Notes: a model not told the origin generated them from the sequence alone. Counted from the stretch's first letter, positions 9,611 through 21,265 are shown. The stretch is DNA of 64,000 nucleotides from Agapetus fuscipes (GCA_951799405.1 OX637354.1:3839002-3903001); one strand, 5' to 3'. Numbers and translations are program-made.

Positions 9611-10019
9611 AAGCAAAATTATAAATTACAACATTTTTAAATGATAAAACTACATGATTATCCGGAATCTATTTTTATTCAGTACTGTTGACGTCACAGA
9701 GCCAAGGGTTTTTTTTTTATATTTGTGAGTTCATTCTCTTTACAGTTAATCTAAAAAGTTACGCCACTGGGCCGATTAACAAAAATGTTTGAAAACATTT
9801 TGCGAGCGGGGCACCTAGTTGTCCATTTAAGGCTGTTTTGTCTCCCTTGTGGCTTGCACCCTGCTGACACTTTGTCACAACACACCCCTGGGGCTCCATC
9901 GTCCGCCTGAGCGCCCTTTTCAAGGCTCTGGAAGGCCCACGAAGATCCGAAGTAAGGTCCTGAAAGGCAACTAAGATCGCATGCCCGAAAAGGGTCCTAA
10001 AGAGGCCGATACAGGACGG
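9611..10019. other. No recognisable gene
   Basis: 9780-10010 is GC-richer than its surroundings, but the minus-strand frame there shows no known domain. Confidence 0.45.
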
Positions 10020-10460
10020 TGATAGGATAGAATGGCACAGTGATAAAACGAGATAGAACGATACATGACAGAACGACACATGACAGATCATCACATACCT
10101 AAAATATGACATACCGTAAACGACACTTGAAAAAACACACCCATATGTCATGTGTGGTTTTGTCACTGTGTCGCTATGTCATGTGCTATATCGTGTATCG
10201 TTATGTCATTTATTTCTTGAAAAAAAAAACACAAACAAGACAACATGACAGTTCTAGACTATATGGTTATAATATTGTCAAAAAGATGTTTAACAAAAGT
10301 AATATAAATCAATATTTTATACCTACCCAAAAAAAACATTCGTCTTTCTAGGAGAACCTTCCATTCACGCATCAGTCCAATCATTCTGGTCGTTATATCA
10401 TGTGTCGATTTGTTACGTATCGTTATGTCATGAGTCGTTTTGTCACTGTGTCGTTCTAAC
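10020..10460. repeat. TGT repeat, both orientations
   Basis: 10020-10130 carries ACATGACAGAACGACACATG-type units. 10140-10215 and 10390-10460 carry the inverse (TTTTGTCACTGTGTCGTT). The arrangement is a degenerate inverted repeat. Confidence 0.6.
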
Positions 10461-10679
10461 ATGGGGATTGGACCACCTCAGAGTCTTCGGTAGATCAAAC
10501 ACAAACCGTTTGCGATACCTGACAATAGGTTGACAAGAATTACAACGCTTGACCACCCCTGATAATAGGCGGTGTTGGCAAAAGTTAAGCTCTGCGAAAC
10601 CCCGCGGTGTCTAGATGCCACTATCACCCAGAATCTAAGTTGCAAATAAATAATTCCTTCATGCATTTTTCTTCATGTA
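10461..10679. other. No recognisable gene
   Basis: Contains only a short minus-strand RTE-tail end near 10630. Confidence 0.45.
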
Positions 10680-11219
10680 TTCCTTGGCTTATATGTTGGT
10701 ATGAGGCTGACCACCTATACTGTAAAGGGGCCGTCCATAAATTACGTCATCGATTTTGGCCGATTTTCGACCCCCCCCCCCCCCCCCTTACAATCATCCT
10801 ATAGTCATTAAACTAATGACCCCCCTCCCCTCTTGCTGTAATAATGGATGAGCTTAATAATCAATAATGTTATATTACTTACATAATATTTTGTATATTG
10901 TAGAAATTGGTATTTACAAGAACGACGTCACTTTTGGTACTCGTACATCATTTGCCATCATCCGCAGACCAGACTCCCCCCCCTTAATGCGAATGACGTA
11001 ATATATGGACAGCCCCAAAGAATATTTCATTTTTCCAATGCCACCCTTGCTTGAGGGAAGGTCGGCAAGAGTTACAAAGTTTGTGTTCGTTTGAGATTGT
11101 GTTTGTATGTTGTAAGTCCACATGCGCGGCATGTGTAAGCGTGAATTTATAGATGTCTGTTTGTGGGAATGCATTTAATATGGATTTTAAATGATTATAT
11201 CTTTGCAACTTAAATTATA
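10680..11219 (+). repeat. RTE-tail split by MITE-D
   Basis: Starts TTCCTTGGCTTATATGTTGG, breaks after CTATACTGTAAA at 10726, and resumes AAAGAATATTTCATTTTTCC at 11017. It ends in the ATTATAG-type tail. Confidence 0.85.
10727..11016. mobile_element. MITE-D copy 2
   Basis: Opens GGGGCCGTCCATAAATTACG and closes with the inverse of GGGGCTGTCCATATATTACG. There is a long C tract inside the left end. Inserted in an RTE-tail and flanked by AAA rather than TA, so the target-duplication rule is not settled. Confidence 0.83.
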
Positions 11220-11254
11220 GATTAAAGTATACCTCATCCATGTTGCATGTATAT

Positions 11255-11500
11255 CGCCACCTTAAAGTAAAACTGAATAAGTGCTGATTCACTGCTGCGT
11301 ATTAGAAACCGTGGATAAAACATTTTATTCTGTGTAACTTCTCATAGTAAGTGAACTAACTATAAAGAGAAACTCATGACTAACTCCTAAACTACAGGAT
11401 TTTCATACATTTGTAGTGTTTTCTCTCGTAGAAAATTGGAAAAAAGGTGCATTTATCTGAGAAACCCATGTTAGCTTAATATGTCACTTACTCCGGCCAC
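11255..11500. repeat. MITE-N, left part
   Basis: Starts CGCCACCTTAAAGTAAAACT, the family's terminal repeat. The right terminal repeat is lost before the SINE dimer at 11510. Confidence 0.72.
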
Positions 11501-11509
11501 TTGTCACTT

Positions 11510-12003
11510 GACCGGTCCGTAGTTCAGTGGTAACACTTCGGACTCTGTATGGGAAGGTTGTGGGTTCGATTCCCGGCGGAGCACAAAAAATATACCATTT
11601 AAATTTTCAAATTTGCTCTTCGCTGGGTTGAAAAATTCATAAAAACCTTTACCAATGACCGGTCATCAAAAGGTCCATCCACCCTTACAGCAACTGGGTC
11701 TCGCTTGAGAATTGGCGCTTTGTAGCGACGACGATCAAGCTCGTTAAAAGTTCGATAGCTCAATTGGTAGAATGCTTGCATTCCATGCCGAGAGCAAGGG
11801 TTCGATCTCAAAGGTTTACTCAGCCTTCACAAGAAATGAGAACCAGGGAGCTGGGAAACCCCCACTTCAACTGAAAGTGGTTGGTTTGAGGCCGGCCCCC
11901 TTACCTGTAAAAATAAATAGGTCCCAAAGCGACACGTGCGACCCCTTCGGGGATAACGCAGGCAAGAAGTAACACTATATGTGTAGCTTAGTTGCATTAT
12001 TGC
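11510..12003 (+). repeat. SINE-1/SINE-2 dimer, locus 1
   Basis: SINE-1 (11510-11750) begins GACCGGTCCGTAGTTCAGTGG and stops at GCTCGTTAAAAG. SINE-2 then begins at once with TTCGATAGCTCAATTGG (11751). Two polymerase III-type heads therefore lie in one unit. The SINE-2 part has a deletion after its B box. The same junction recurs at 59262 (minus) and 60495 (plus). Confidence 0.85.
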
Positions 12004-12324
12004 ATTACTCAGTTTTACCCACAGATCACGGAACATGTTTTACCTTTAGGTATCGATATTATACATACCTAGTATCTATCTGCGAAACATAAAAGGGAAG
12101 GTAGGTACCTACTAACAGATTTAATTCTGTCTCGAAAACGTTTGCGGAGAACAAAAATTGATGTCGTAAAACGGTCATGAAATAAACCAGTTTATTATGA
12201 ATCGTAATTTATATTTCACTATATTAAATATCAAAGCAGTTTATATATAAACCACTTAGTTATCTTAATTAAAATAATCTATTGGTTTTCATGACATAAA
12301 AATATATATATGGCTCCACACACT
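12004..12324. other. AT-rich, no gene
   Basis: Includes one GGTAGGTACCTAC palindrome near 12100. No other signal. Confidence 0.45.
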
Positions 12325-12563
12325 TCGCTCCCTCAGTTCTTGTTTATCGTATACGCCAATCTTGTCAAATATGACTTTTTCATGCAGTTGTCTTAAGAAT
12401 CAAATTCTACACAATCTGAGCTAAGAAAAACCGTAAAACTCGATAATGTGAGAGTTCTTTTAAATATTTTTAAAATAAATTTCTTGTTTTCATAAGACAC
12501 ATTAGTCCAGTACACATGCAAACATTGCTCAACTCTACGATAAACAAGAACTAAGGCAGCGAC
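12325..12563. mobile_element. MITE-M copy 1
   Basis: Terminal inverted repeats of about 28 bp (CGCTCCCTCAGTTCTTGTTT at the left, its inverse with two changes at the right). The interior TCTACACAATCTGAGCTAAG recurs near 43625, where a SINE-1 interrupts a second copy. Confidence 0.72.
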
Positions 12564-13341
12564 TTATCTATGGGCTATAATTTAAGGTGTGCAAATGAAT
12601 CAAATAATAATAATAGCTGCTTTAATCCGGTCGATTGCTCACATGGCGGTCTGTAGGGGGGGGCCGTTGCCGCCCCCTGGAAATCTCGAAGGATCTAACC
12701 GACAGCCGACCCATCGATTAATGGCAGATACCGGCCGGTTAGTTAAGGACATCTTCGGTCAAACACCAAGAAAACTGGTATTCGCCTTTTCGACGTAGAT
12801 CAGGTAAGTTAGATTTCTGATAAGTAGGTATGTGTAGGTACAAAAATTGCGAGTGTTTTGCCCCCCCCCCCCCCCCCCCCCTCCCCTAGTGTGTGTCTTT
12901 CGTTAATACCGAAATTTGAATAGGACGACGCTATATTGGGGTTAAAACACAGATACCGGTAACTCATTCCATAAGCGGGCAGCTTGGCCAAGGAATGAGT
13001 CGTGAAAACACCAAGTTCTCATAGTTTTGATGTCGACTGCAAAGGGATGAATGTGAGCCGTTCTACGAGTTGCCCTTATTACAACTAAGTCTTTTATTTC
13101 AGTATGTCCTTGCAACTTAAATGATAGATTATAGAAGCACCTTTTAAAGAGAGAGAAGTATGAAATAAAGTTACTTTACTGGCAGTTATAATAATAAGAA
13201 AAATAAATGTTTATTCCAGCTTAGTCATGTGGGGGGTGCAATACATGACCAGCCATAGCAAAAAAAATACAGCAATAGAAAAGTGCATGGAAGAAAAATA
13301 CAAAAATGCAGATAATACTTATATTTAATAAGATAATAACT
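12564..13341. other. Low-complexity, no gene
   Basis: Contains a 9-G run near 12655, a 21-C run at 12861-12881, and an RTE-tail end relic at 13104-13133. A degenerate SINE-2-like head may lie near 12629, but I cannot confirm it. Confidence 0.45.
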
Positions 13342-13584
13342 CCTTGACTGATAGGTTGGTATGCGGCTGACCACCCATACTGTAAAAAATGGTTCACTTT
13401 GCCAACGTCACCCCTGCTTCAGGGAAGGTCGGCAAGTGTTGCAGGGCTTATGTTCATTTGAGATTGGGGTTTTTATATTGTAGGTCCACATGCAGCATGT
13501 GTAAGCGCGAAATTATGCATGTCTGCTTGTGGGAATGCATTTAATATTAATCTCAAATGATACATATCTTTGCAGCTTAGATTT
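13342..13584 (+). repeat. RTE-tail, full
   Basis: CTCCTTGACTGATAGGTTGG start, with an unusual tail built on ATTTATGTAGATTTAG. Confidence 0.84.
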
Positions 13585-13753
13585 ATGTAGATTTAGATTT
13601 ATTTAATACTTAACAGTTATATTTATTCACTGTTTCAGTAAATATTATAATTTAATAGTATGTACCACAGTGATAGAGTGTATGCATAGTAAACGCTAAC
13701 CTAAGTGATCGTTTTCCCCCACAGTAAGTACCTACTAGGGATGTTATAGATAT

Positions 13754-14169
13754 CGACGGTTAAAAGGCAGTTATATAAGCGACGTTTTGGTCAAAAATGA
13801 GTTATGAATGCTATCCTACTTAAAATTTTCCGCTCTTTCTAATGCGCTAACTCCCATAGCTCTACGATGAGTTTTGTGTATTGTTATGCTCAAGCAAACA
13901 ACTGCGTTTTCCAAGTATGGTTTTGGTGTAACTGACAAGATTTTGGCCTTTTTGTCCTAAAGGCGCTTGCGACATAAAAAAATCGTACAACCACATTAAT
14001 AAAAATGCCAATAAATGCTGTTTTTTTTATTATTTTAGAGCTGTTTTGATTTTAACGATATGATAAAAAATAAAAAAGTTATGCCATTTTTCTGCAATCT
14101 CAAACTTTAAACTGCTCTCCTGAGCAATTTAGTTTATGTCGCTTATGCCTTACTGCCTTTTAAACGTCG
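13754..14169. mobile_element. MITE-L copy 1
   Basis: Left end CGACGGTTAAAAGGCAGTTA; the right end is the inverse of CGACGTTTAAAAGGCAGTAA. About 260 bp of its left part recurs at 38814-39078. It interrupts the left end of the 5-kb unit. Confidence 0.75.
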
Positions 14170-14210
14170 ATTATGTAGTTCGGATATCGATACGGATACT
14201 ACAATTATAG

Positions 14211-14446
14211 TCTGTAATCTAAGTTTCAAGCATATGTCAACTTAAGATTCATATTAAGTGTATTTTCATAAGCAGACACGTTTAAGTTCGCGCTTACATA
14301 CATATCCTCGTGGACTTGCAATATAAAAGCCCAATCTCAAATGAACATAAGCCCTGCAACTCTTCCTTGAAACAGGGGAGACATTGGCCAAGAGAGACAT
14401 TTATTACAGATGGGTAGTCAGCCTTATACCAACCTATAATTTATAT
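14211..14446 (-). repeat. RTE-tail
   Basis: Diverged but nearly complete. Ends at ATACCAACCTATAA. Confidence 0.8.
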
Positions 14447-14481
14447 AACAATTTAGATAATTTCCGAAATTATCCTATTAT

Positions 14482-14704
14482 TGAGGCTGAACACCCATAG
14501 GTACTGTAAAAAATAGTTCGCCTTGCCAATGTCACTTATGTTTCAGGGAAGATCACAAGGGGCTTATATTCATTTGAGGTTTGGTTTTTAATGTGTAAGT
14601 ACACATGCAAGCACAAACTTACACGAGCCTGTTTGTGGGCATGCATTCAATGTGAGGCTTAAATGCCAATATATATATTTACAACTCAGATTATAGATAG
14701 ATCC
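14482..14704 (+). repeat. RTE-tail
   Basis: Lacks the first ~20 bases. Ends ACTCAGATTATAGATAG. Confidence 0.8.
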
Positions 14705-14756
14705 GAAGCTTTTATATCAGTTTCGGCTTTCGGTTATAGATACAGATCTAACATCT

Positions 14757-15022
14757 CAATCTAAGCTGCAAAGATATATATCATTTAAGATATATATAAA
14801 ACGCATTCCCACAAGCAGACATGTATAAGTTCGCGCTAACACAAGCCACATGTGAACCTACAATATAAAAACCCAATCTCAAATGAACATAAGCCCTGCA
14901 ACTCTTGCTGACCTTCCCTGAAACAGTGGTGACTTGGCAAAGTGAGCCATTTTTTACAGTATGGGGGGTCAGCTTCATGCCAACCTATAAGTCAAGGAGT
15001 ACAAACAATTAATTACACTAGG
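14757..15022 (-). repeat. RTE-tail with adjoining RTE 3' UTR
   Basis: The full tail is followed by ACAAACAATTAATTACAC, which matches the RTE 3' UTR at 9020-9046 in inverse. This copy therefore extends beyond the usual 5' boundary. Confidence 0.82.
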
Positions 15023-15149
15023 GGCGTTGCCCCTGGCTGCTACGCAGCCCAACCCCTTAACATTTGGTGAATGTGTATATTGCGCATAGTTTCCTCGCGT
15101 TAAAATTCGGAAAACATGTAAAATAAAAACATGCAGCCTTTGTAAAAGA

Positions 15150-15374
15150 AAATCGACCACCCATAGTTTAAAAAATGGTTCACTTTGAAGATTTCAGCTG
15201 TGTTTCAGGGAAGATTGGCAAGAGTTGCAGGGCTTATATTAATTTGAGATTGGGTTTTTATGTTGTAAGTCAACATGCATTATGTGTAAGCGTGAACTTA
15301 TAAATGTCTGCTTGTGGGAATGCATTTAATATGAATCTCGATTGGTATGTATCTTTGCAACTTAGATTATAGAA
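15150..15374 (+). repeat. RTE-tail leading into the tandem array
   Basis: Followed by the same AGAACTTAACAAAATAATTT spacer that separates the array units, so it is the most diverged upstream member. Confidence 0.8.
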
Positions 15375-15388
15375 CTTAACAAAATAAT

Positions 15389-17236
15389 TTCCTTGACTTA
15401 TAGGTTAGTATGTGGCTGACCACCCATACTGTAAGAATGGTTTACCATGAAAATTTTATCTCTGTTTGAGGAAAAGTCGGCAAGAGTTGCAGGGCTTATG
15501 TTCATTTGAGATTAGTTTTTTATTTTATAAGTCCACATGGGGCATTTGTAAGCGCGAACTTATACCTGTCTGCTTGTGGGAATGCATTTAATATGAATCT
15601 CAAATGGTATGTATCTTTGCAACTTAGATTATAGAACTTAATAAAATAATTTCCTTGACTTATAGGTTAGTATGTGGCTGACCACCCATACTGTAAGAAT
15701 GGTTTACAATGAAAATTTTATCTCTGTTTGAGGAAAAGTCGGCAAGAGTTGCAGGGCTTATGTTCATTTGAGATTAGTTTTTTATTTTATAAGTCCACAT
15801 GGGGCATTTGTAAGCGCGAACTTATACCTGTCTGCTTGTGGGAATGCATTTAATATGAATCTCAAATGGTATGTATCTTTGCAACTTAGATTAAAGAACT
15901 AAACAAAATAATTTCCTTGACTAAAAGGTTAGTATGTGGCTGACCACCCATACTGTAAGCAATGGTTCACAATGCAAATTTTATCTCTGTTTGAGGAAAA
16001 GTCGGCAAGAGTTGCAGGGCTTATGTTCATTTGAGATTAGTTTTTTATTTTATAAGTCCACATGGGGCATTTGTAAGCGCGAACTTATACCTGTCTGCTA
16101 GTGGGAATGCATTTAATATGAATCTCAAATGGTATGTATCTTGCAACTTAGATTAATGAACTAAACAAAATAATTTCCTTGACTAAAAGGTTAGTATGTG
16201 GCTGACCACCCATACTGTAAGCAATGGTTCACAATGCAAATTTTATCTCTGTTTGAGGAAAAGTCGGCAAGAGTTGCAGGGCTTATGTTCATTTGAGATT
16301 AGTTTTTTTTATTTTGCAAGTCCACATTGGGCATTTGTAAGCGTGAACTTGTACCTGTCTGCTTGTGGGAATGCATTTTATATGAATCTCAAATGGTATG
16401 TATCTTTGCAACATAGATTATAGAACTAAACAAAATAATTTCCTTGACTAAAAGGTTAGTATGTGGCTGACCACCCATACTGTAAGCAATGGTTTACCAT
16501 GCAAATTTTATCTCTGTTTGAGGAAAAGTCGGCAAAAGTTGCAGGGCTTATGTTCATTTGAGATTAGTTTTTTTATTTTGCAAGTCCACATTGGGCATTT
16601 GTAAGCGTGAACTTGTATCTGTCTGCTTGTGGGAATGCATTTAATATGAATCTCAAATGGTATGTATCTTGCAACTTAGATTAATGAACTAAACAAAATA
16701 ATTTCCTTGACTAAAAGGTTAGTATGTGGCTGACCACCCATACTGTAAGCAATGGTTCACAATGCAAATTTTATCTCTGTTTGAGGAAAAGTCGGCAAGA
16801 GTTGCAGGGCTTATGTTCATTTGAGATTAGTTTTTTTTATTTTGCAAGTCCACATTGGGCATTTGTAAGCGTGAACTTGTACCTGTCTGCTTGTGGGAAT
16901 GCATTTTATATGAATCTCAAATGGTATGTATCTTTGCAACTTAGATTATAGAACTAAACAAAATAATTTCCTTGACTAAAAGGTTAGTATGTGGCTGACC
17001 ACCCATACTGTAAGCAATGGTTTACCATGCAAATTTTATCTCTGTTTGAGGAAAAGTCGGCAAAAGTTGCAGGGCTTATGTTCATTTGAGATTAGTTTTT
17101 TTATTTTGCAAGTCCACATTGGGCATTTGTAAGCGTGAACTTGTACCTGTCTGCGTGTGGGAATGCATTTAATATGAATCTTAAATGGTATGTATCTTTG
17201 CAACTTAGATTATGTAAAGAAATACAAAAAATAATT
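15389..17236 (+). repeat. Tandem array of seven RTE-tail units
   Basis: Units begin at 15389, 15651, 15912, 16175, 16440, 16703 and 16968, spaced 261-269 bp. Each has an RTE-tail plus a ~25-bp spacer (GAACTAAACAAAATAATT). Units 4 and 6 match each other best, as do units 5 and 7 (GGTTTACCATG and CGGCAAAAG variants). This is a higher-order dimer of about 528 bp. The 75-codon frames at 16196 and 16724 are a by-product of this. Confidence 0.9.
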
Positions 17237-17568
17237 TTCTTGACTTATAGGTTGGTATGAGGCTGACCACCCATACTTTAAAAAATGGTTTACTTTGCAA
17301 TTTCACCTTTGTTTCAGGGAAGGTTGGCAAGAGTTGCAGGGCTTATGTTCATTTGGAATGGGCTGTTATGTTGTAAGTACACATGCAGCATATGTAAGCG
17401 GGAACTTATACATATCTGCTTGTGGGAATGCATTTAATATAAATCTTAAATGATATATATCTTTGCAGCTTAGATTAGATTAGATTAGAACTTATACATG
17501 TCTGCTCGTAAGAATGCATGTAATATGAATCTCAAATGTTATATATGTTTGCAACTTAGATTACAGAT
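17237..17568 (+). repeat. Diverged RTE-tail and partial tail
   Basis: An eighth, diverged unit (TTCTTGACTTATAGGTTGG) ends in GATTAGATTAGATTAG. An 80-bp RTE-tail 3' piece is fused at 17488-17568. Confidence 0.82.
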
Positions 17569-18394
17569 TGAAATCCATTTTTATTTGGCTTTTTTTTTAT
17601 TTTTAATTTGCATGAAATAAAAGAAAATGTAAAAAAAACTTTTACGTTTTGCCGCTAGATGTCAATATTGTTCCATACATTTTTAGTATGAACAAACAGA
17701 TTAATTCCTAAAAGTTTTCATACATTTGTAAACACACACGCGTAAGCTCGCCGCATTGCAGCATATATACAAAAATTAATTTGCTATAGAGCATGAATGT
17801 GTTTCATCTGCTGTGATGGCATTGATTTTGAAAATCGAAACTCGACGACGAATGACGACGACGAAGGGTAATATAATAAAGGATTTATGATTTAAGTATA
17901 TAAAATAAACAAACACTAAGCAATTAAACATAAAAAATTTAAACCTACAATTAATCATATTGTACCTATTGTAGTGTTTTTAGGGTTTTTATATTTTTTT
18001 CAATTTAAAATATTGGTCTTCTTCTTGATTAAAACTGCCGATTTTTATTATAAAGTAATTTATTTTGTTCACAATTTATTTTACAATTCACGTGGATAGT
18101 TCACTTTCACTGTCTTGGCCTGTAAAGGCTGCTTGTACTTGGAGACTGACTGACCTGCAAGCAACAGCTGGCGCTTTTTAAAGCTATGGCTACCAAAGTT
18201 TCTAGAACTTAATTTCGCCTGGAAGCTTCTACGGTCTTCCAAAAGCTTCGAATACAATTATTTCTTATACCTAACAACTTATATAATATTTCCTTACTCT
18301 AGGTACTTAATAATAATTACCTAATCCTACTTATATGATAGCTACAATCTATGCACCTACCCTAATTATTTTGCTTATACCTACTATTTACATA
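17569..18394. other. AT-rich with promoter-like segment
   Basis: No gene. 18195-18252 holds heat-shock-element-like pairs (TTTCTAGAAC, GGAAGCTTCT). Read on the minus strand, a TTTAAAAAG box and AATAAA signals follow, as in an LTR. No matching TSD was found. Confidence 0.4.
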
Positions 18395-18685
18395 GGGGCC
18401 GGCCATAAATTAAGTCATCGATTTTAACCGATTTTCGACCCCCCCCCCCCTCCTTACAATCATCCTATAGTCATTATCTAATGACCCCCCCCCCTCTTGC
18501 TGTAATAATGGATGAGTTTAATAATTAATAATGTTATATTACTTACATAATATTTTGTATATTTTGTAGAAATTGGTATTTACAAGAACGACGTCACTTT
18601 TGGTACTCGTACATCATTTGCCATCATCCGCAGACCAGACTTCCCCCCCCCCCTTAATGCGAATGACGTAATATATGGACAGCCC
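18395..18685. mobile_element. MITE-D copy 3
   Basis: GGGGCCGGCCATAAATTAAG left end, CATATATTACGTCATTCGC-type right end in inverse. TA on both sides (18393-18394, 18686-18687). Confidence 0.84.
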
Positions 18686-19030
18686 TATAACAGTATAAAA
18701 AAGTGAAAAATTACATTAAAGAATACATTTTGTATTTCGGATATCCGATAGTTTCGGTTACAGATACTGATAGATATTGATGACATCCCTAGTAAGTACC
18801 TACACATATAGCGGCTGCGTTTGTACGTGCTTAGTCCACTGAGTACTTAACTACTTGCGCACTTTCCTGGCGTTTTTATTAATCCATCGTTGTGTTCACT
18901 TCGCCATATAAACTTTCTCACAGCGCGAGCTGCCGCGACAGGGACGTCTCCAGGGAGCCAGTAGACGGGCAATCTTCCACAGCCTTTTGCCTGTCTATTA
19001 AGTAGGAAACATTTTTTTTTTAATATTATT

Positions 19031-19612
19031 GATAAGGAAAGACTGACGAAGAAAGTATATGTTTGTAGAATAGATGGATGCCGTGGTAGAGGAAGACCGA
19101 GAAAGGTATGGATGGACCAAATATCCGAAATTGCGAATGAATGGAATATCCAGAGTCATAATAAAAGAAGAGCCTGTGTGAAGAAGGTTATGACTCTGGA
19201 TGAAATGAAAGAAGTATGTAAGGACAGAAAGAAATGGCGGTTGATCTGTAATGTTGGCGGCTAGGGTTTATTAAAGTGAAATTTGTTTGTGTTTTAGTTT
19301 TTGATGTCCATATTATATAGTATTATTTATTGATTTAAAAAATGTAATTTGTCGTGTATGTTCCTTGACTTACAGGTTGGTATGCGGCTGACCACCCATG
19401 CTGTAAAAATGATTCACTTTTCCAATGTCACCCCTGTTTCAGGGAAGGATGGCAAGAGTTGCAGGGTGTATGTCCATTTGAGATTTGGTTTTTATGTTGT
19501 AGGTTCACATGAGGCTTGTGTAAGCGCGAACTTGTACGAGTCTGGTTGTAAGAATGCATGTAATGTGAATCTCCAATGTAACATATCTTTGCAACTTTAA
19601 TTAGATTAGATT
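19031..19612 (+). pseudogene. 5'-truncated RTE LINE 3' end
   Basis: An open frame to the TAG at 19263 encodes the RTE reverse transcriptase C-terminus: GRGRPRKVWMDQISEIANEW, then MTLDEMKEVCKDRKKWRLIC. A ~100-bp 3' UTR leads into an RTE-tail at 19362. Its sequence parallels the TSD-bounded copy at 37268. The catalytic domains are missing. A further RTE scrap (MDQIPVIANEW) lies at 19622-19700. Confidence 0.85.
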
Positions 19613-19700
19613 ATAAGGGTATAGATATGGATGGACCAAATTCCCGTAATCGCGAATGAATGGAATATCCAGAGTCTGAAATATCCAGAGTCTGGAAAAA

Positions 19701-20217
19701 CTGTGTTCTTTGATTTAATTAAAATTTAATTCATTAAGTAGATTCAGTTTTTCCATATTTACTCAAAAACTATTGACATTATAAAAAAAATATTCCGATA
19801 TTTCACTAATCAATGTATAGTTCTGTGATTAAAAAGAAAAAAATTCCAAAATATAGCACACACGAAAAAGTAGCTAAATATATGAAAAAAACTTTTTTTT
19901 AAATATTTTTTTGTGGTGGCAATTCTTAAGTTATAGATTTTGTTCAAACTTTATAACTAAGATAACAAATTAATAAATATGCTTGATTTCTTTCATTTCT
20001 GTAACTCTTTTGCCAAGACCATTAGGTGTAAGAAACAAAAACGGCAGATTTAGCGTATAAAGGAGCCTTAAGTGTCCTTGTCTTATTCATCTTCGTAACT
20101 ATTTTGTATTTAAAAATCCTTTGATTTCCATAGTCCCAGGGCGCCAATCAGGCGCGTGCATAGGGTATAGGCAAATACATTTCAGAATAAATATATTTTC
20201 TGCCATTCCTTTACAAT
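19701..20217. other. AT-rich, no gene
   Basis: 20005-20065 (GTAACTCTTTTGCCAAGACC, AAGAAACAAAAACGGCAGA) matches the interior of the foldback at 61617-61859. Confidence 0.5.
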
Positions 20218-20455
20218 TTAATCTAATCTAATCTAAGCTGCAAGGATATATACCATTTAAGATTTATATCAAATGCATTCCCACAAGCAGACATGTATAA
20301 TTTCGCGCTAACACATGCCGCATGTGGACCTACATTGTAAGAACCCATCTCAAATGAATATAAGCCCTGCAACTCTTGCCGTCCTTCCCTGAGACAGGGG
20401 TGACATTGGAAAAGTGAACCATTTTTTCACAGTATGGGTGGTCAGCCGCATTAAC
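20218..20455 (-). repeat. RTE-tail
   Basis: Ends at GTCAGCCGCAT, the alternative 5' boundary also seen at 47, 5062 and 46384. Confidence 0.84.
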
Positions 20456-20987
20456 TCATTGAAACGGACTGAAGTGCTAACGATGGCTCTAATCAAACAT
20501 AAATTTAGAATTTTGAATCTCAATATCAAGATTAGATTAATTTTTTACCATATATTGCCTACCTTTTAGGTGCATGTGCCTGCATGGGATGCACGCCCCT
20601 GGCGCCAATTCTCCTAATCCCTCTCTGATCCCTCACACCGCGTAAGCTGCAATATCTCAGCTTATTTACTAGTTATTCGCGTCCGGCCCTGCCGTGACTT
20701 TTGGCGGTAAAACACGCCGACACAAGATGGCCGCCGACACACAAAATGGCGGCGGGCCAGACACACAAAATGGCGGAGGGAGCGGCCGGACGTCCGCGGA
20801 GCTTTGTCTTCATTAAAATGCTTCATTAGCGGGCGCGCCCCGTGAATCAAAAGTAGCAATTAATGTAAAAAAACAATCACTTACTTTCTAAAGATCAATA
20901 TCACTACAATAAATAAGAAACGAGTCGTGTACAATCAAAAACGGCAATCTAGAATTTGTTTTGAAAAGCAAATTATACCTACTCACA
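20456..20987. other. GC-rich patch, no gene
   Basis: 20719-20778 carries three ACACAARATGGCSGC-type repeats beside AAGATGGCCGCC. The minus-strand frame here is low-complexity and shows no domain. Confidence 0.5.
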
Positions 20988-21125
20988 AAGGTAAAACTGA
21001 GTAAGTGATATATGAAGCTTACATGGATTTCTGAGGTAAATGAACTTTTTTCCTGTTTTCTACAAGGAAACAAAAAAGTTTAGTTTAGAATTCTCCATGA
21101 GCGCTTCCTCACAATTAGTTCACTT
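20988..21125. repeat. MITE-N fragment
   Basis: AAAGGTAAAACTGAGTAAGTG start and the TTTTTCCTGTTTTCTAC interior. Right end lost. Confidence 0.65.
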
Positions 21126-21139
21126 AATTAAGAGTATGT

Positions 21140-21265
21140 ACCACGTATGAAGAAAGGGATGAATGTTGAAGAGATGAAAGAGGTATGCAAGGACAGAAAA
21201 AAGTGAAGACGCATCTGCGGAGGTACCGGCCACCCCTAGCGGAACGGCGGCAGGATGCAGTTACT
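21140..21265 (+). pseudogene. RTE subfamily-2 C-terminal fragment
   Basis: Encodes NVEEMKEVCKDRKK, a TGA in place of the conserved Trp, then RRICGGTGHP and a stop. The end differs from the RTE joined to the RTE-tail (WRLICDVGG), so this is a second subfamily. It also occurs on the minus strand at 22643, 26038, 53345 and 57035. Confidence 0.75.

Larger units (their letters stand above)
13736..18791. mobile_element. 5-kb unit with inverted TAGGGATG ends
   Basis: The left end TAGGGATGTTATAGATAT and right end ATTGATGACATCCCTA are inverted. The identical 12-mer GTAAGTACCTAC abuts both (13724-13735 and 18792-18803). Subterminal GGATATCGATACGGATAC-type repeats occur near both ends. Terminal sequence resembles hAT elements, but the 12-bp flank is longer than the 8 bp of hAT. 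No transposase was found. It contains MITE-L, MITE-D and a tandem RTE-tail array, so much of its length is later insertion. Confidence 0.6.

Noticed and set aside
13342..13584. Polymerase III promoter in the RTE-tail (GGTTCACTTTG as a B box)
   Set aside because: Poor fit to the GGTTCGANNCC rule and no A box at the right distance.
20662..20859. Minus-strand 65-codon frame in GC-rich DNA
   Set aside because: Low-complexity overlap with AAAATGGCGG repeats; no homology recognised.
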